Assembly (NCBI GenBank): GCA_013396525.1
Contig: VWYX01000126.1
Coordinates: 310,001 to 374,000, forward strand
From: Chaetorhynchus papuensis
Taxonomy: Eukaryota; Chordata; Aves; Passeriformes; Rhipiduridae
Reading direction: 5' to 3'
DNA length: 64,000 nt
The notes below the pieces were generated by a model. The model had not been told where the DNA came from. It did not search any database and saw only the letters and a program-made list of their open reading frames with translations. Below are positions 26,801 through 40,040 of the stretch, in pieces; within the stretch, counting starts at the first letter, position 1, and the number at the start of each line of letters is the position of its first letter. The translations under genes and the position numbers were made by a program.

Positions 26801-29718
26801 ATAGTAAATGAAAAAGCTTTTTGCACTGAGCAAAGTTAGAAAGAATCTACCCATTGGATACTGATACCCTGTTATTTAGATTAAGTGAAAAATACCTTTA
26901 ATAAAAAAATACACCTGGATGTAATACAAAATTTCCTGCAAAATTTGCTCATTATTGTCTGTGGCAAAGTCTCTTCTGACTTCAGTGACTCAGGGATCAG
27001 CCCAATACTGCCAAGCTGTGGGATACAGTCCTGTAAACAGTAAGGGATGTGAGGCTCTGTGAAATGCTGGAATGCTTTCCAGTGTTGAGTAAGAGTTACT
27101 GAGATGATTTCTGTGATCAGAGGGAGAGAGGAACCAAGGGGGAAAGAAGGGATGAAAGCAATGTTTTGAAGTTAGGAAGTGTGAAGGAGATCACTCTCAG
27201 TTCCCACAGGGGCAAAGAGTTCATGGTCAACAGGCCATTGTGTGGATTAGATCTAAAGAACAAGTGTGTAGGTGACAAAGCCTTGTGTTTGTTTAAGGCT
27301 TCTGTTTTAATGAGATTTGTCTAGCAAAGGTCTAACTCAACTTTACATCAGATTGATTTCTTCTGTAGAGTTGATTTAAACCACCACCAGGTGAAGGATG
27401 GGAGCTGACAGGTCAGTTACATGTCACTTCTAAAGATAACTGTTGAAAAGAGAAGCTATAATTTTTGTGTATGTTGTTGAAATACATTTCTGAAAACTGA
27501 TTCCAAGAAGTGTCTTGAAGAACAGCATGTAAATAATGAATGGAAATTGATGGCCTGAAGACTTTTGTGTACAGTTTCTGACTATAAAGTTCACCAAACA
27601 CTCACTTTCTTCTGTTTATTAGTTGGCCGTTCCTGCTAGGTTAACATGGGAAGAGAAGACTCCGCAGTACTTGGGGTTGTGCCTTGACCACGTAATTGGA
27701 AAAGTAAATGGTTTCCCTATGATCAGAGTTGGAATCTGTGCCAAAATGACTGAGCTCCATTCAAAAACCCCTTTTCATGAGTCATTTCGTGGCAGTGCTT
27801 GTTAAGAGATGGCAAAATACCAGGAGTAAAATGATCAGCACACCTCAGGCTGCTACTAATAACAAAATAAGCTTTTCCTACCGTGAAGCTGGCTCCTCTC
27901 TAGAGTCTTCACACTTACATGAGCTTCCTATGTAAGAGTAAGAATCAGGCCATGATTTTTTTTTCTTTAAAAAATGTATTTTAAGATCTCAATTTGTCTG
28001 CTGCCCTAAAATGTAAAGAAGTGCTTAACTTTCCAGTTTGTTAACAAGTCCCAGTGTCCTTTAGCATGTGTCTCTTAGAGAAAGAATGCAATATTTTGCA
28101 TTTGAAAAAGAATGAATGGCAAGGCATGGTTACAGAGGCTGGAATTCAAGAATCATTGGCCTCACTACTGAAAGCCATGAATCACTGGCTTGACTGTTCC
28201 AGGTCCAGCTCTGGACACCCCTCTGTCTCCTAAACCCATCACAATATATTAATTTGTGCTGCAGCTACTCATGCATTGTGCAATACATTCTTTATTACTC
28301 TGTTCTAGTCATGCATTGTGCTCAAAAGACTCAGATTTTTTTTTTTCCTGATTTTCTAAAAAAGCAGCAGAGGTCTGCAAGTCCTGTCAGATTTGAATCT
28401 AGTACATACTAGAGAAAACAACTATTTCTCATGTTCAGTGTAACAGTTAATTCTCCAGCACTTCAATAGTCATACTGAGTAGGAGAGTATACCCTTTATT
28501 TCTGAGGATTTAGTTCCTTCCTCTATTATGTGGGCTGGGCAAAGAACATGGCCCTAAGTATTCTTCATGTGATTTATTCTACATTGACAACCACTTAAGT
28601 GGAGGCAAAGTTAGACCCAAAAGGCACAAAGTGATGAAAGCTGGAACTGAAAAATAGCATGACAGTCAAAATTGCTGAGTTTCACACAGCCCCTGCTCTA
28701 ACAGTGTTAGAAAACTCGTGGTCAAAAAGAATCCCAAAGAGCCCTCTGGAAACCCAATCCCATGACTCATGATCTCCTTGAAGGCTTTTTTCTTTCCCTC
28801 TACAAAATGACAGTGAATAAAGCCTGGTGGACTTCACTACTTGCTGCAATTTGACAGCTTTTAGTCAAAATGTTTTCCATTTACAAGAGAAGAACTTCTT
28901 TATATCCCAACCAAAGCTGAAGGTACTGGCATCTGCAAGTCAGACTGAGCTGGTTTTGGTTGGGTTGTAGGCTAGATCTCTCCATAGAGGTGGAATGCTT
29001 CTGTGGCAGGGGATGAAAAGGGGTATGGAGGAGGTGCACTGCCTCAGGAATTTTGTGATGAGTTAACTCAGACATTGTTTCCCAAGGACTCCCGAGACCT
29101 GGGATGGCACTTGATGAATCAACACTTCTGTCTTTGCCTAGCTCACTGGATTGGTTGAAAGACTGACAAGCCAGTGCCACTGCATTACTTGCTGCAGGTA
29201 GAAGAAGCCAGGAAGAATTCTGGTCACTCTGTGTATTGTGACTGTACAAAAGTAAACGGGAACAGAGGACTCCCCTTTCCTTCTCAGCAGCCAGTCTATG
29301 TTGATCCACAAAGGCCAGATGCTATCTGATCTTCCCACTGGGATTCAGCTAAGAATGGAGACCCTGAATACTCAAGTTCCCTCTGAGTATTACATAAAAC
29401 TGAAAGTTAACTGAGCTGCTAAAAGGAGCATGCATCACACATAAAATTTTTTTGATGATAAAAGTGTTGTTTTGATGATTGCTTTTCGGAATGTCCATAT
29501 AAGCTCAAAAGTGTTTTTAAGATAGCTATGGCTAATCCGTTGAAGCCAATCCATCTTTTCAAGTTTGTGTGTTCAAGACCCTCTTATAATCCAAACAGTA
29601 CAAAAAAGTGCTGTTTTCCAACTCCACTGTCAACAGCTAAGAAACGGATCAACATGCTTTCATAATCTTCTGTGTGTATGAAGATGCAATAATAAACTCG
29701 TTTTTTCCTCTGGCATAG
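26801..29718. other. Gene desert, no supported gene
   Basis: AT-rich noncoding DNA. A 13-bp direct repeat TCATGCATTGTGC occurs at 28269 and 28309. A 142-codon minus frame at 28881-29309 is the longest here; its Ser/Leu/Gln-rich product resembles no family and no promoter or splice context supports it. Confidence 0.5.
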
Positions 29719-29769
29719 GAAATGGCATTCAGAAGGAAGTTAAAAAAGGAGGAGAACAAAGGAGCACAG
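29719..29769 (+). other. Exon-like 51-nt interval
   Basis: Acceptor TTTTTTCCTCTGGCATAG ends at 29718 and donor CACAG|GTAGGC follows 29769. The 51-nt interval is open in frame 0 (17 codons, Lys/Glu-rich) and purine-rich, as many small exons are. It has no homologue I recognise. Joined directly to the exon-like interval at 21731-21885, the frame would meet a stop, so a shared coding transcript is not supported. It could be a lncRNA exon or a chance match. Confidence 0.2.
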
Positions 29770-32700
29770 GTAGGCCTTTTCCAAGTGATTTTTCTAAAAT
29801 AAAAAAATCAAAATTAACTAACCTTATGGCAAAGGTTGTCAAGAGTACAAAAATCTAAGGTTTTTTCTATCTTGTTGTCTTTACTAAACCTTAAATTAAC
29901 TGCAAGGATCCCTATGATTGTATGATTTATCTCTGACAATGTTGTAGGAGACAAAAAACTTTGAAAGGAGACTTTAAAGTCAAGAGTGCAAAACCAAATA
30001 TTTTGTAGTTTTATATCTTTTTATAATACAGGTTTAACAAATAATATAGGTTTAACAAAGGATGTATTTTCTTTACTCTTCAGTCTGGATTTCTCTCTTT
30101 CAACATGAGAAAATGAAAGCTGACTGTATGCTGAAGTCCATGCTTCTGTCACTGTTCAGTTTGAGGATGAGAAATGAAAGGGTCTAATTTTTCTTGCTGA
30201 TGAGCTACATGTATTTTGTATGTTTATACACAGTGAGTATAAAAAAGTGTTTTCTCATTTCCTTAGATTTAAGTTTGCAGACCTGATACTGCTCCCCTTC
30301 CTACCACACATAATAACCTTTGTCTCTCTGAATTAGAAGCTCTACAGTGAGCTGGGATGAAAATGAAGGTTTCACCTACAAAGTTAGGGTTTTCACCTAT
30401 CTGACCCAAACAGTGGCAATGTGGATTACTCATCAGGAGAAGCTGGTTCAAAGGAAATATGTGGATCATAAAGCAGGCACCAGTTTGCTTCTGCATAGGT
30501 GCATAAATGTACTATAATTTACATGCCAAATGCTGAAAGGAAAAGCAGCTGTCAAGAGCTCTTTGCTGTGTTCTTAAGGTCTCTCTTGCCTTGGTACTTT
30601 TATTTAACTAATGCTACCTTGCCACTAAATACATATTGGAGCTATATTCCACTGAGGGAGGTGCAGGCTGGCACTGCATTAAGGATGTCCCAAACTGAGC
30701 TCTGTGTATCTAGTTTATGCTAACTCCCATGCCTTCTTAGTGCTTTTTCTTGTTGTTTTTTAACAATATAAATCTTTCACATATTCTAACTAATGCTTCA
30801 ACCTGGATCCTTTACATTGGGTTTTCAAAGTATTCTGCATTTCAACTTATTTCTTGCTAGTTAACGAGCAAGCAATTTTTTTTTTTTTTCACTACTTACT
30901 ACAAATGTGAGACAAATTCAAATATTGGAGAGATATTTGGGACCTAAATGTCTACCACTGCATATTCCACCAGCATTTTCACCAGTGCATCATGGTAGTA
31001 AAATGCTAACTTCATTGTAAGTTACTTTGAATTTCCTTCAAAATACATTTACGTGCAGGGGAATGCAGCCTTCTTTATCAGTCAGTGCTGGGTACACCAC
31101 ATCTTTTGGCTTTATTATTCTCAACTATTTAACCGTCATCTCCTTGGTAATCAGTTGCACACTTCTTCAGGTAATAGTATTGGCTTGTAATTGGTAATGT
31201 TACTAGCATTAAAACTTTGTTCTGCACTTTGTTGCTTAGTAGATTGACTTAAGTTGCACTGAACTTAAACCAGGAAAAAACACATATACATAAAAGTATA
31301 CATAAGATATTTTCTGTTCTTAATCTTTTTTTCTATGGGTTTTTAGAGCAGGTTTTTAGCTTGTCTGCTTTCAATTAAATGCCTAAAAAGTAGAGTTTAT
31401 TTGGATGATTGATTATAGGAATCATGTGCATGCAACTGAAGTACAATATTTTAAGTCATGACTTCTTTTCAAGCAATAAAATGATCTTTATACTTGATAT
31501 GTTTTATCATTTTGAGACTAAACCAGTTATCTGTATTAAGTTCAGTGTGTACCTCTTTAAACTGATAGAATATTATCAGGATTTATTAAAAAACAAGCAC
31601 ATCTTCCTATTACAGCTGTATTTCAAAAATGAAACAAATGGATTAACAATTTCTCGTAATTATATCATTAGTTAATGGTATTTTTAATACAGTCTGATTA
31701 AAAAAACTTAAGATGGTGTGGTATTTTAGTACTACACATAGTACTACTATGTGAGTCCTACTGCTAAATACCTTATACAAAATTCTCAAGGATGATTTTT
31801 CATATAGTTACTAAACTGAGAGGACCAAATATTAGGAATAAGAATAATACATTATTTTACTCTTAATTATCTGCTATTCCCATGGGACTATCCTTATTTT
31901 TTCAATGGTGGTCCTAATCCATACTCCTGAAATGCATGTAAGTAAGCTGTTAGAGACACCCTTGCTGTCTTTTGCCCACTGTACGGTTTTGTTCCATCAT
32001 TTCTTGCAGATTAAAGTGAGACAATCCGTCCTTTTTTCTTTTCAGATCATACTAATTTTTCCTCATGACATTTCTTCATAGGACTTGGTTTACACAGGAA
32101 AATTTTAGTCTCACTTCTATATCAGGACTACTCTTTATTCTACATTCTTTCCACTGTAGCTGTGCTGGCAAAACTTCTACTTTACATGCACTTACACCAC
32201 CAGAAAATTCTGTTGCCAGTTTTTCTTGTAGTGATTGAGAAACAGGTTTCTTTCTTTTGCTTACCCAAACCATACCCCTTAATATACAGATGGCTTTCAT
32301 CTTGGCTTTACTAGTAAACCTTTGAAGAGCAGACATGTCTGGGAGGTACTAGGACACAGTTTTGGAGGAGTACTAGCTCAAGGACACCATGCTCTGTTAT
32401 GCAATAGCACAAAAATCCTATAAGAAGGGTGGGGTTTTTTGTTCTTCCTCATCAGTGATTCTTTTAGTCCTCTAACCATGATGACTGATAAGCACCACAG
32501 ATACCTGCAGCTTGTCAAAGATTAAGTAATTAGTTATGTAGGGCTTCAAGTAAGGGAGCAGTGAGAGTAAAAAGGACAGTGGAAGAAAAGGGAAGGTCTT
32601 CACAACCTCGACATTAAAAACACACCATAGATAGAAAAAACAGTTTCTTAAGGATTCTTGGTAAGTAATGTGACAATCTAAGTTGTAAAATCTTTAAAAG

Positions 32701-33080
32701 CTATTTCAAGGTCAGTGGATTCCAGTAAATTTGACATTAGTGCTTTGAGGTTTTGAAATTAATGCACTTATTGAAACATTTTATTACCCTTTTTTTCCTA
32801 GTCAATAGATAAGGTAGAATTTTGTGGTCTACTTCTTCAAGCTGCCATTATGTCAATCAAAAATACGTCTGGCGAACAAATTATTTTGGCAAGTAAATGA
32901 AATGCTTTTATGGTTAGTTTAGTGTTCTCCTAAAACCCCAGCACAGTCCAGGAAGCATTCTGCCTTCTCTCTTAACCAGACTTACTGATTGCTGCATGTC
33001 AGCCACAGGCAGTCTCTAATATTGTTTTTGCCTTGCCCTTATAATCTTACTAAGATGCATCTTAACCCACATTGGCCTGA
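29770..33080. other. Gene desert, no supported gene
   Basis: AT-rich noncoding DNA. It includes a direct repeat of about 19 bp built on AGGTTTAACAAA at 30025-30062, a T14-type run near 30877-30890, and an imperfect inverted patch around TAGTACTACACATAGTACTA at 31728-31747. Frames up to 88 codons (31409-31675 plus) are not recognisable. Confidence 0.5.
30025..30062. repeat. Short tandem duplication around AGGTTTAACAAA
   Basis: Two near-identical adjacent units share AGGTTTAACAAA, starting at about 30030 and 30048. No further copies follow. Confidence 0.8.
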
Positions 33081-33560
33081 AAACAAATGCAAGGGGCAGC
33101 GGTTGCTTTTAAAATTATTACCGCAACCATTTCCCTGGTGAAACATAAACACATATTAAGTATCGTGACATTAATAATTGCATAAAAGGGATGTAAAAAA
33201 ATTAGTTTCAGGAAAGAGAATAAACCATTAATGAATTACTACATCAGTGAAGTAGTTTGGGCAGCAGTTGAGATGTTTGTACTAAGTTGATAAATGCTGT
33301 GCAAGTAAATCACTTGCATATATCTTCTTTTCTAGCTGTAGTTCAGAGTCCTTTAGATCTCCAAAGGTTGTAGATAATTTTTGCACCCACTCAGTCAATG
33401 ACTGGCAATGCGGCATGGAGCCGCAGTCATTCATTCTGTCAGTCAGCAGCCCTTGATAATGTGCCTGTCAATATAATTCAGTGCCTGTTCAAGGAAAGTG
33501 ACACTTTGAATAGTGGACACTTTTCAAAAGCATTCATACAGGGTCAGTTCCATGATAAAT
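33081..33560. promoter_or_regulatory. Candidate conserved noncoding element, MEIS/PBX-like words
   Basis: Nonrepetitive sequence containing TTAATAATTGCATAAAA (33171-33187), closely spaced CTGTCAGTCAG and CCTGTCAATATAA (33430-33476) resembling TALE-homeodomain sites, and GGCATGGAGCC. Together with the 34.1-35.0 kb stretch it may form one regulatory cluster. Confidence 0.4.
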
Positions 33561-34140
33561 AAATATATTTTGTGTTTGGAACAAATAGGCAGTATGCAGG
33601 ACCTGGAGTCAGAGCAGAAATACACAACCAGTCTGCAGGACACAGTAAACTGCAATGAAGAGTGAATATCATAAATGCATCTTTGGGGTTTCGATGCTGT
33701 ATTAATGATGGGATAATAGATAATAAAATCCTCAGGATCCTAGTTGGCTTGACTGAGCCCTGATCCATGACCAGGGGCACTATGCTCTGGTACACTACAA
33801 ATGAGATATTAGAATAATAGTATCAATAGTTCCTTAAACGCTATTAAAAAGGGTGAATATTTTCATTGCTGAATGAAAAACACAGGCAGAACTCTTTAAT
33901 TACCACTAACTGTGTGTTAAAGAAAGTATTTATATGGCATACAGTGTTTAGTTTCTAGTTTCTATTAATATAGGCTGAGAATGCGAGGAAGAAATATGTG
34001 ATAGTGACAGGATTTTTAATGGTACCTCACCTTAAATGCATTTTAAAATATGTAAATCAATAAAAAAATTATTTGTAATAGCAGACTAAGAGTGCTGGTT
34101 AGCCTTACTGCTGAATGAAATGTATGCTACAAGCCCTATT
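33561..34140. other. Intervening noncoding DNA
   Basis: AT-rich sequence between two enhancer-like stretches. An 83-codon minus frame (33544-33795) is not recognisable. It may simply be part of one longer conserved block. Confidence 0.4.
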
Positions 34141-34960
34141 ACCATACATCGTGGGAGCTGTAGTTAGGATTAATCTGTCAAAAGGGATGGTTTAGTGTTG
34201 ATGAATATGACATGTGACCATTAATGATGTTGATTTTATCTCCTGAGATTAGCATGATTTACTTCGGATGGATAATAATGTCATTTGCTTGATGCAGTAG
34301 ATCTGTTTACGAGCTGATTAAATTGTAAGGCCTTGCTTCATTTCATGCTATTTGGTTTACAGCTTCATTACTGCAATCACAAAAGCTGTGGAAATGTCCC
34401 ACATCCCATGTCACAATAAATCATTGTTTAAGATTGCAGCTATGTATTTTAGCATTTCAGTTTTGCATGGACCATGCATTCCTTAACAAATATGTGATTG
34501 GGAATACATTAACAAGATATTCTGGAACATACTGCTGCAGAAATGTAGAAAATCAGCCTGAATGTTTTAATTGAGATTAAGGAAGCACTTGAGTAATTAG
34601 CTGTAACAAATTACCTTATTATTTAGACAGTGAAGTAAACGTTTTTGTTGCAAGAATGATTATCATAAATCTGCAGAAAAGTGACAGTCAAACAACCATA
34701 AAGGAAACTTGTAAGCAAACTACATTTTCAGCCTATTAACTTTTATATTTAAATAAAATTTATCAGAGACATACTCAAAAAAAACCTGTATTTGTTGTTC
34801 AGGGATAGTGTATGTTACAAGCTATACCATCTGTAATTACTGCATTGGGAAGAATATATGCATGTAAATCACAAAGGCAAAAAAGAATCTGTTAATTATA
34901 ATGGCAAATGCTAATGTTGCCATAGCTAAGGCTGTGTCAACGTTTTCATTATAAACCCAG
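34141..34960. promoter_or_regulatory. Strong candidate conserved enhancer, SOX/POU/homeodomain-rich
   Basis: The most enhancer-like stretch in the desert. Key words: CATTAATG at 34219-34226; an inverted SOX pair ACAAT/ATTGT at 34413-34417 and 34423-34427; a 15-bp palindrome TGCATGGACCATGCA at 34464-34478, directly followed by a TEAD-like CATTCC; and CTGATTAAATTG near 34314. The sequence is nonrepetitive, AT-rich and free of homopolymers beyond seven bases until 34780. It lies about 26 kb beyond ZNF503, whose developmental expression makes long-range enhancers expected. Conservation is not tested. Confidence 0.5.
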
Positions 34961-37900
34961 TCATAAAGGAAAGAAGGAGAGAGGGAGGGTGGTAATCAGC
35001 CATCAGAGATTGCTGTGTGCTAAAATTTTGTATACAAAAAGGCACACTCACACCATGTAAATCAGATGTACTGGGGAGACCATGCTCACAGTCTCAGTGA
35101 GAGGAGGACCAGGGCCAAACTCTCAGCTTGGGAGCAAGGGTGACTGTTGCAATAATTTTTTCACATTTCACATTAAATGATATTGCTATTTTTATTGTCC
35201 ACATTAAAAAAATGTTGCATTTGTCAGTCAAATGGGACCTTTCAGAGCTTGTGGCTTACCACTAGCTGAATTTGATAACTACAGTTGATTAAATCTTGGT
35301 TCATGTGCTCAATTTTAATGGAAGTTTTTATATTTCTTTTGAAGAGCATGCTTAAATAATTAGCTTAAGTTGGGTATTTTATTGTAATAGAATGGAATTT
35401 CTTTTAGTTCTTTTTATTCCCCCTCTTATTTTAATTCCCCCCCCCAAGTTGGTTCTCAGTGGATTTCATGGAAACATCTCAAGTTCATTTACATGTGAAT
35501 TGTGCTGGGTTATAATATGGTCAAATGTGACTGTGAACTTTATAGGAGATTTGTGAACCTTTTTCCCTTAGCAAAACTCCCCTCTCACCTCAAAGTATTT
35601 CAGCTGGCAGATGAAGAAGTGGGAACCCCAAGAGGAACTGTACTCATGTATATGTATACATATATCCCTATATACACGCCTAGAGTACCCAAGGATTTCC
35701 AAATGTGTTGCAGCAAGGGCCACAGTCAGAATTTCTTACCAATTATTCATGACTCGGCTTTTCTGATCAGCCAATGCCAGACATTTTGAAAAGCCAGGCT
35801 TTTTTCTCATTTGCTTGTTTGTTTTACTGGTTGGTGCATGAAACATTCTGGAAAGGGGACATTTCAGGAGAGTTCATGCTTTGGATTTGGAAAGAGGAAA
35901 CAACTCTAATGCCTGCAACTCAGTTCTGTCTGGTTCTGTTTGGGGACAGATTTACTGAGCTGATTTAGTTTTCCAATATATTGTGGCTGCTGGGCATAGA
36001 TCTTCCACCCCGACTTTTAGCAGAACCAGTCCCTGTTGACATTTGTAAAATTAATGAAAATGTTTCACTAGTTGAAGTGTTGATTTTTCCAGCAACATTT
36101 CAACTAATCAAATTAAAACAGTGATAAACATTTTCTCCTTGTTGTTTTCTAAATAGCTCTAGACCTGAGTTAATGAAAACATATCCATGAAAATAGAGGG
36201 ATGCATAAGTTTTTTTCACGAAAGAATAATTTAATTGCTGTGACAATAAGAAAAGGCAAAAAGAGGAAACCACACTTTGAATCTTCATTGCTTCAGGAAA
36301 AACTTGGTAATGTATTGCATCCCTGCTTAAGTTGGCTGAAATGTTTTTACTGCAGTTTCACAGTTTTATATTTTATAACTTTGAAATTAAACAAAACAAA
36401 AGCTCTCTTTCTTGATGAGCTGCACCTTTTAAAAGCAATTTGGTTTCTAGCCAAATGAAAATGCAAGGGCAGACTTTTTCAGGGTGGACATTCTTTCACT
36501 GCTATTCCTGTCGAAACAAAAAGGAAAATGCCCTTGAAAATCCCAACTGTTGGCTTCACTGAAAACATATAATTTTACCACTGACCTGCCAGGGATGGTT
36601 AATTTGGTGTAATTTATGCAGAGAAGAAAATCCCTTGCTAGTGCTATGAGGTGGAGAGGCTGTCAGCCAGGTTGATAGTAGTTTTGTGGAAAAAGACACC
36701 TTTCACCTGCATAGCTGAAGTCAGCACCTTGAACTTTAGTAACCGCTGTTTATATTAACATGGGAAAAAGCACTAAGGACATGTAATTTCTTAATTCCCG
36801 TACAAGCTGTCCCCAGTCTGCTCTTTACCATTCCTTAGACTCTGTGATGTTTGGGGAATCTATTTAAATAAAAATAATGAATCCTGGTTGGTGCTTTGAG
36901 GTTGTTTTTCAGAAAATGGTGGCAACTGTGGAACGCATATGTGTCTACCTTACTGATGAAGCTGCTGCTGTGATATGAGTGAAGAGACTATTTGATCTCT
37001 GTGACTGAAGCCTGAATAAACAATTTATACATTCTGAAAGTTGATGGCTGCTGGAAGATGATTCATCAATCTTCTCTGCAGGTACCTTCAAGTATAACAA
37101 TTATTGAGCTTGGACAGGAAAAAAAGTAAAAGATGGGTTTAAAATTATTCAGACAGATGCAATTAAGGAACAGAAGTTGATTCTCTGAGTGGAAGAGAGG
37201 AAAACCTGTGCAGTATTTTGCCACTGGAGAATTGGTTTCGCTGGAGCTTTGTTCACCATTAAAAAAAGAAACTAACGTGAAAATAATAATTTGAAAAATA
37301 AAATTTGGTCTACCGTAGAAGGATCCTGGGCAACTTTAGGCCAAAGAATTCTCCAGACTGGTGTTGAAACTCATGTAGGAGAATACATTATTTCTCTGGC
37401 TTTGGGTCTTATACTTCTACAGAGAATATTCTTAAAGCTAAGGCAAGGTCTGCAGATGCACTCACTGAATTTGAATATCTAAATTTTATATTCAAGGTCA
37501 TCTACATAGCTGGATCTCTTGGTTACCAAGAGAACTGGTGTTTGGGAAGCCATCACTTCTAATGAGGACTTCACTGGATTGCAGAATTTCAGTGAGAACT
37601 GAGTCCAGTGATGTGCTAGCATATTTCTGTTAGAACACTAACCTGGATTTTCCTTCAGCAAACAATTTATGTTCATGAAAAAACTTGCTGATGTCAGCAG
37701 AGTTGTGCAGGCATGTACTGGGTGCACATTTTCTGTGAGACATTCCTAGGATCTGGCACATCTTAAATCTGTGGCTGTTCTAGAAGGCATCTAAATGGCT
37801 GCTGAGAAGGGTCAAAGTCACAAACAAAATCTACAAGGCAGTGTCTATGCACATACTTGCATTATGACAATTGTGAGCCTCAGTATAATATTTATTGTCT

Positions 37901-38050
37901 GCTCAATGGCACTTAGAGCAGTGAGTTCTCAGTAGCTTCAGAAAACCATGCGTTTTCTGAAGAAATATAGATTCCTGAAAGATATCTTTTTAGATTTCAG
38001 GATGAGCAAAATCTCTGTGATGATGTAGTCTGATTTTCTTTATTACCAGG
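34961..38050. other. Gene desert, no supported gene
   Basis: AT-rich noncoding DNA with a C9 run at 35437-35445 and a TATATG/TATACA microsatellite-like patch at 35642-35676. The sequence at 36900-37100 is moderately rich in TGATTCATC, AATAAACAATTT-type words. Frames up to 95 codons (35502-35789 plus) are not recognisable. Confidence 0.5.
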
Positions 38051-38480
38051 GCCACAGAATTTCTTTGAGGAGCTCCTGCACTAAGTGCAGCTATGTTTGA
38101 TTGAGCTAGCTAAAGAATATGAAGAGAAATTGGGGCAGATAATGTGTTATTTTCTCCCTTCATAGAGTTCAAAAATAGGTTTTGCAAAAAAGCAATTGAG
38201 CCTCCTTCAATTATTGAGACTGCTGTAGTCAAGCCTTTTAATGAACAAATTTTGCAGAATTTAGGGTCTCTGAAGTGCAAAGCCACAATAGAGTGTGGCT
38301 CTTAATGTGCCATATGAGCATTATGTTGCTGGCTTGCTCTGTCAAAGCTGGCATGTATCAGAATGCAATAAAAGAAAAACTATTTCATTCAAAATTAAAT
38401 GGCCACATCCAATTAAAGAAAAGACTGAAGTCTGAAACCGTAAAATCCATTGAAAGTTTCTTTCTGTTTTAGAGGAAATG
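38051..38480. promoter_or_regulatory. Candidate conserved noncoding element
   Basis: Nonrepetitive AT-rich sequence with words CAATTGAG and CAATTATTGAG in near succession (38193-38218), TTTAATGAACAAAT and CCAATTAAAG. The motif density is higher than in the neighbouring desert. Enhancer reading is by texture only. Confidence 0.3.
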
Positions 38481-39620
38481 TACCAATTGCTAATGGAAGT
38501 GTTACTCTAAACCATTGGCTACTAGTTAACTATTATGCATTCTAGCAGGATTTGTGGTTGGAGATTTTTTTTGTCATTCCTCCTCCTCAGAAGATTTGGG
38601 GAAAAGAACAGAAAACTATTGAAAAGATTTCCTTAGTCTTTTATCTTTTGAATCAGTGTCATACTAACAAAACGATGTTTTGAAGTCTTTAACCATTAAT
38701 TGACTAACTGGTTTTCTTCAGACATAAAACTTGTCAAGGCCTTGATTGTTGTGAATCCATGGTGATAGATTCTGGCTGACTGCCTAAGTACAAGGTCTCT
38801 GAACACTAGGATAACACTTTCTGAAACAGTTGGGGCTTATCCCCCATAATGCCATTTAAACAAACTTAATTGACTAAAACTTTCACTTTTGTGCATTCTG
38901 TATAAGGTACTATTTGCAAGAAGAGGCCTTTTAGGAACAGACCTTAAGTGACAAAATCTGACCTCTACCTAGCCTTAGATTTCTCAATTCTTGTTTATTT
39001 ACACAAAATAAGCCAATATGAACTGTCTTAAAAATTCACTATAAGCAGAAAGCCTATTATATACCATAATTTTTATCTAGTGAATAATCTTAGGAATCCA
39101 AATTGAGACTCTATGAGCAGCATAAAATCCACACACTTCTGCAGCAAGACTAATTGTTATCTTCAGATAAGTGCCTATCTATATCAGTCATTAGGCTTGT
39201 TCTATATGAAATGAATAAAAAGTTTCAGACAAAGCCAAGACCTGCCTTAATTTTTTTTTTCAGTTGTTGTTGTTGCTGTGAAACTTTAGTAAAGAGACAC
39301 CCCTGGGATGATTTTCTTGAATTTTGAGTTCTGAGCATATGCAGAATTATCCATCTATCTCTACAGGTTACTGATTTTCATTTTCCACTTTTCTTTCACT
39401 GGCAAAGTAACTTGGGTTTGAGTGGAAGCAGTATGTCAGATTTAAATAATATGCAGGATGATAAAACTCTAACACTTTTTGCAGGGAACATGACAACTCT
39501 GGGATAACTGTTTTATCTCTAGGAAGTCTTCGAACATTACAAGGTAAAATTCGTAGCATCTCTAAGGCATTTTGAATGGCCCACATCACATGAGTTGGTG
39601 ACAGTACTCTGTAGTTGTCA
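38481..39620. other. Gene desert, nothing recognisable
   Basis: AT-rich noncoding DNA with short homopolymers (T10-type run near 39250). A 101-codon minus frame at 39368-39673 enters the C-rich block to the right and matches nothing known. Confidence 0.5.
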
Positions 39621-40040
39621 GGGCCCTCACAGCTCAAAAACTTCACATGTGGTCTCCCCCAGCCACTGTCCACAGGCTCTGGAGCTTCTTCAGTCCCTGC
39701 CCGGGCAAGACCATGGTCATGGGCCCCACTGATCCCGAGCCTGACCCATGGGCTGATGGCCTTGGCCTCATTTTGTCACCACAAACCCGCTCAGAGGTCA
39801 CAATCCCAGCTGCACTCACTGGGTCTGATCCTGACCTGCAGATAGACTGCCAGCTTGACCTTGGATCTGCCTCATCACCACACATTTGTCTAACTGTCTG
39901 AACTCTTGGTTGATGATCAGCTGCTGTCTATGGTCCTGCCCTGCTTCCTCACTGGGACAGCCAGGACCCTGCCCTGGGGACACTGCCCTTGGCTCCCTAT
40001 TCCCTGTCAGAGCAGCTGCCCTTGCTGCTTCCTGACAGTA
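39621..40040. other. Compositionally distinct C-rich, CpG-poor block, possible old insertion
   Basis: About 420 bp that is clearly richer in C and G than the DNA on both sides yet has few CpG. Words such as CCTGACC, CTTGACC, GATCCTGACC and CTGCCC recur. At least five overlapping frames of 68-84 codons run on both strands because stops are rare. The texture resembles a degraded interspersed repeat or LTR-like insertion more than a CpG-island promoter. I could not assign it to a family, and terminal duplications were not evident. Confidence 0.35.

Noticed and set aside
28881..29309. 142-codon minus-strand ORF
   Set aside because: Ser/Leu/Gln-rich product with no known similarity and overlapping frames; no supporting signals.
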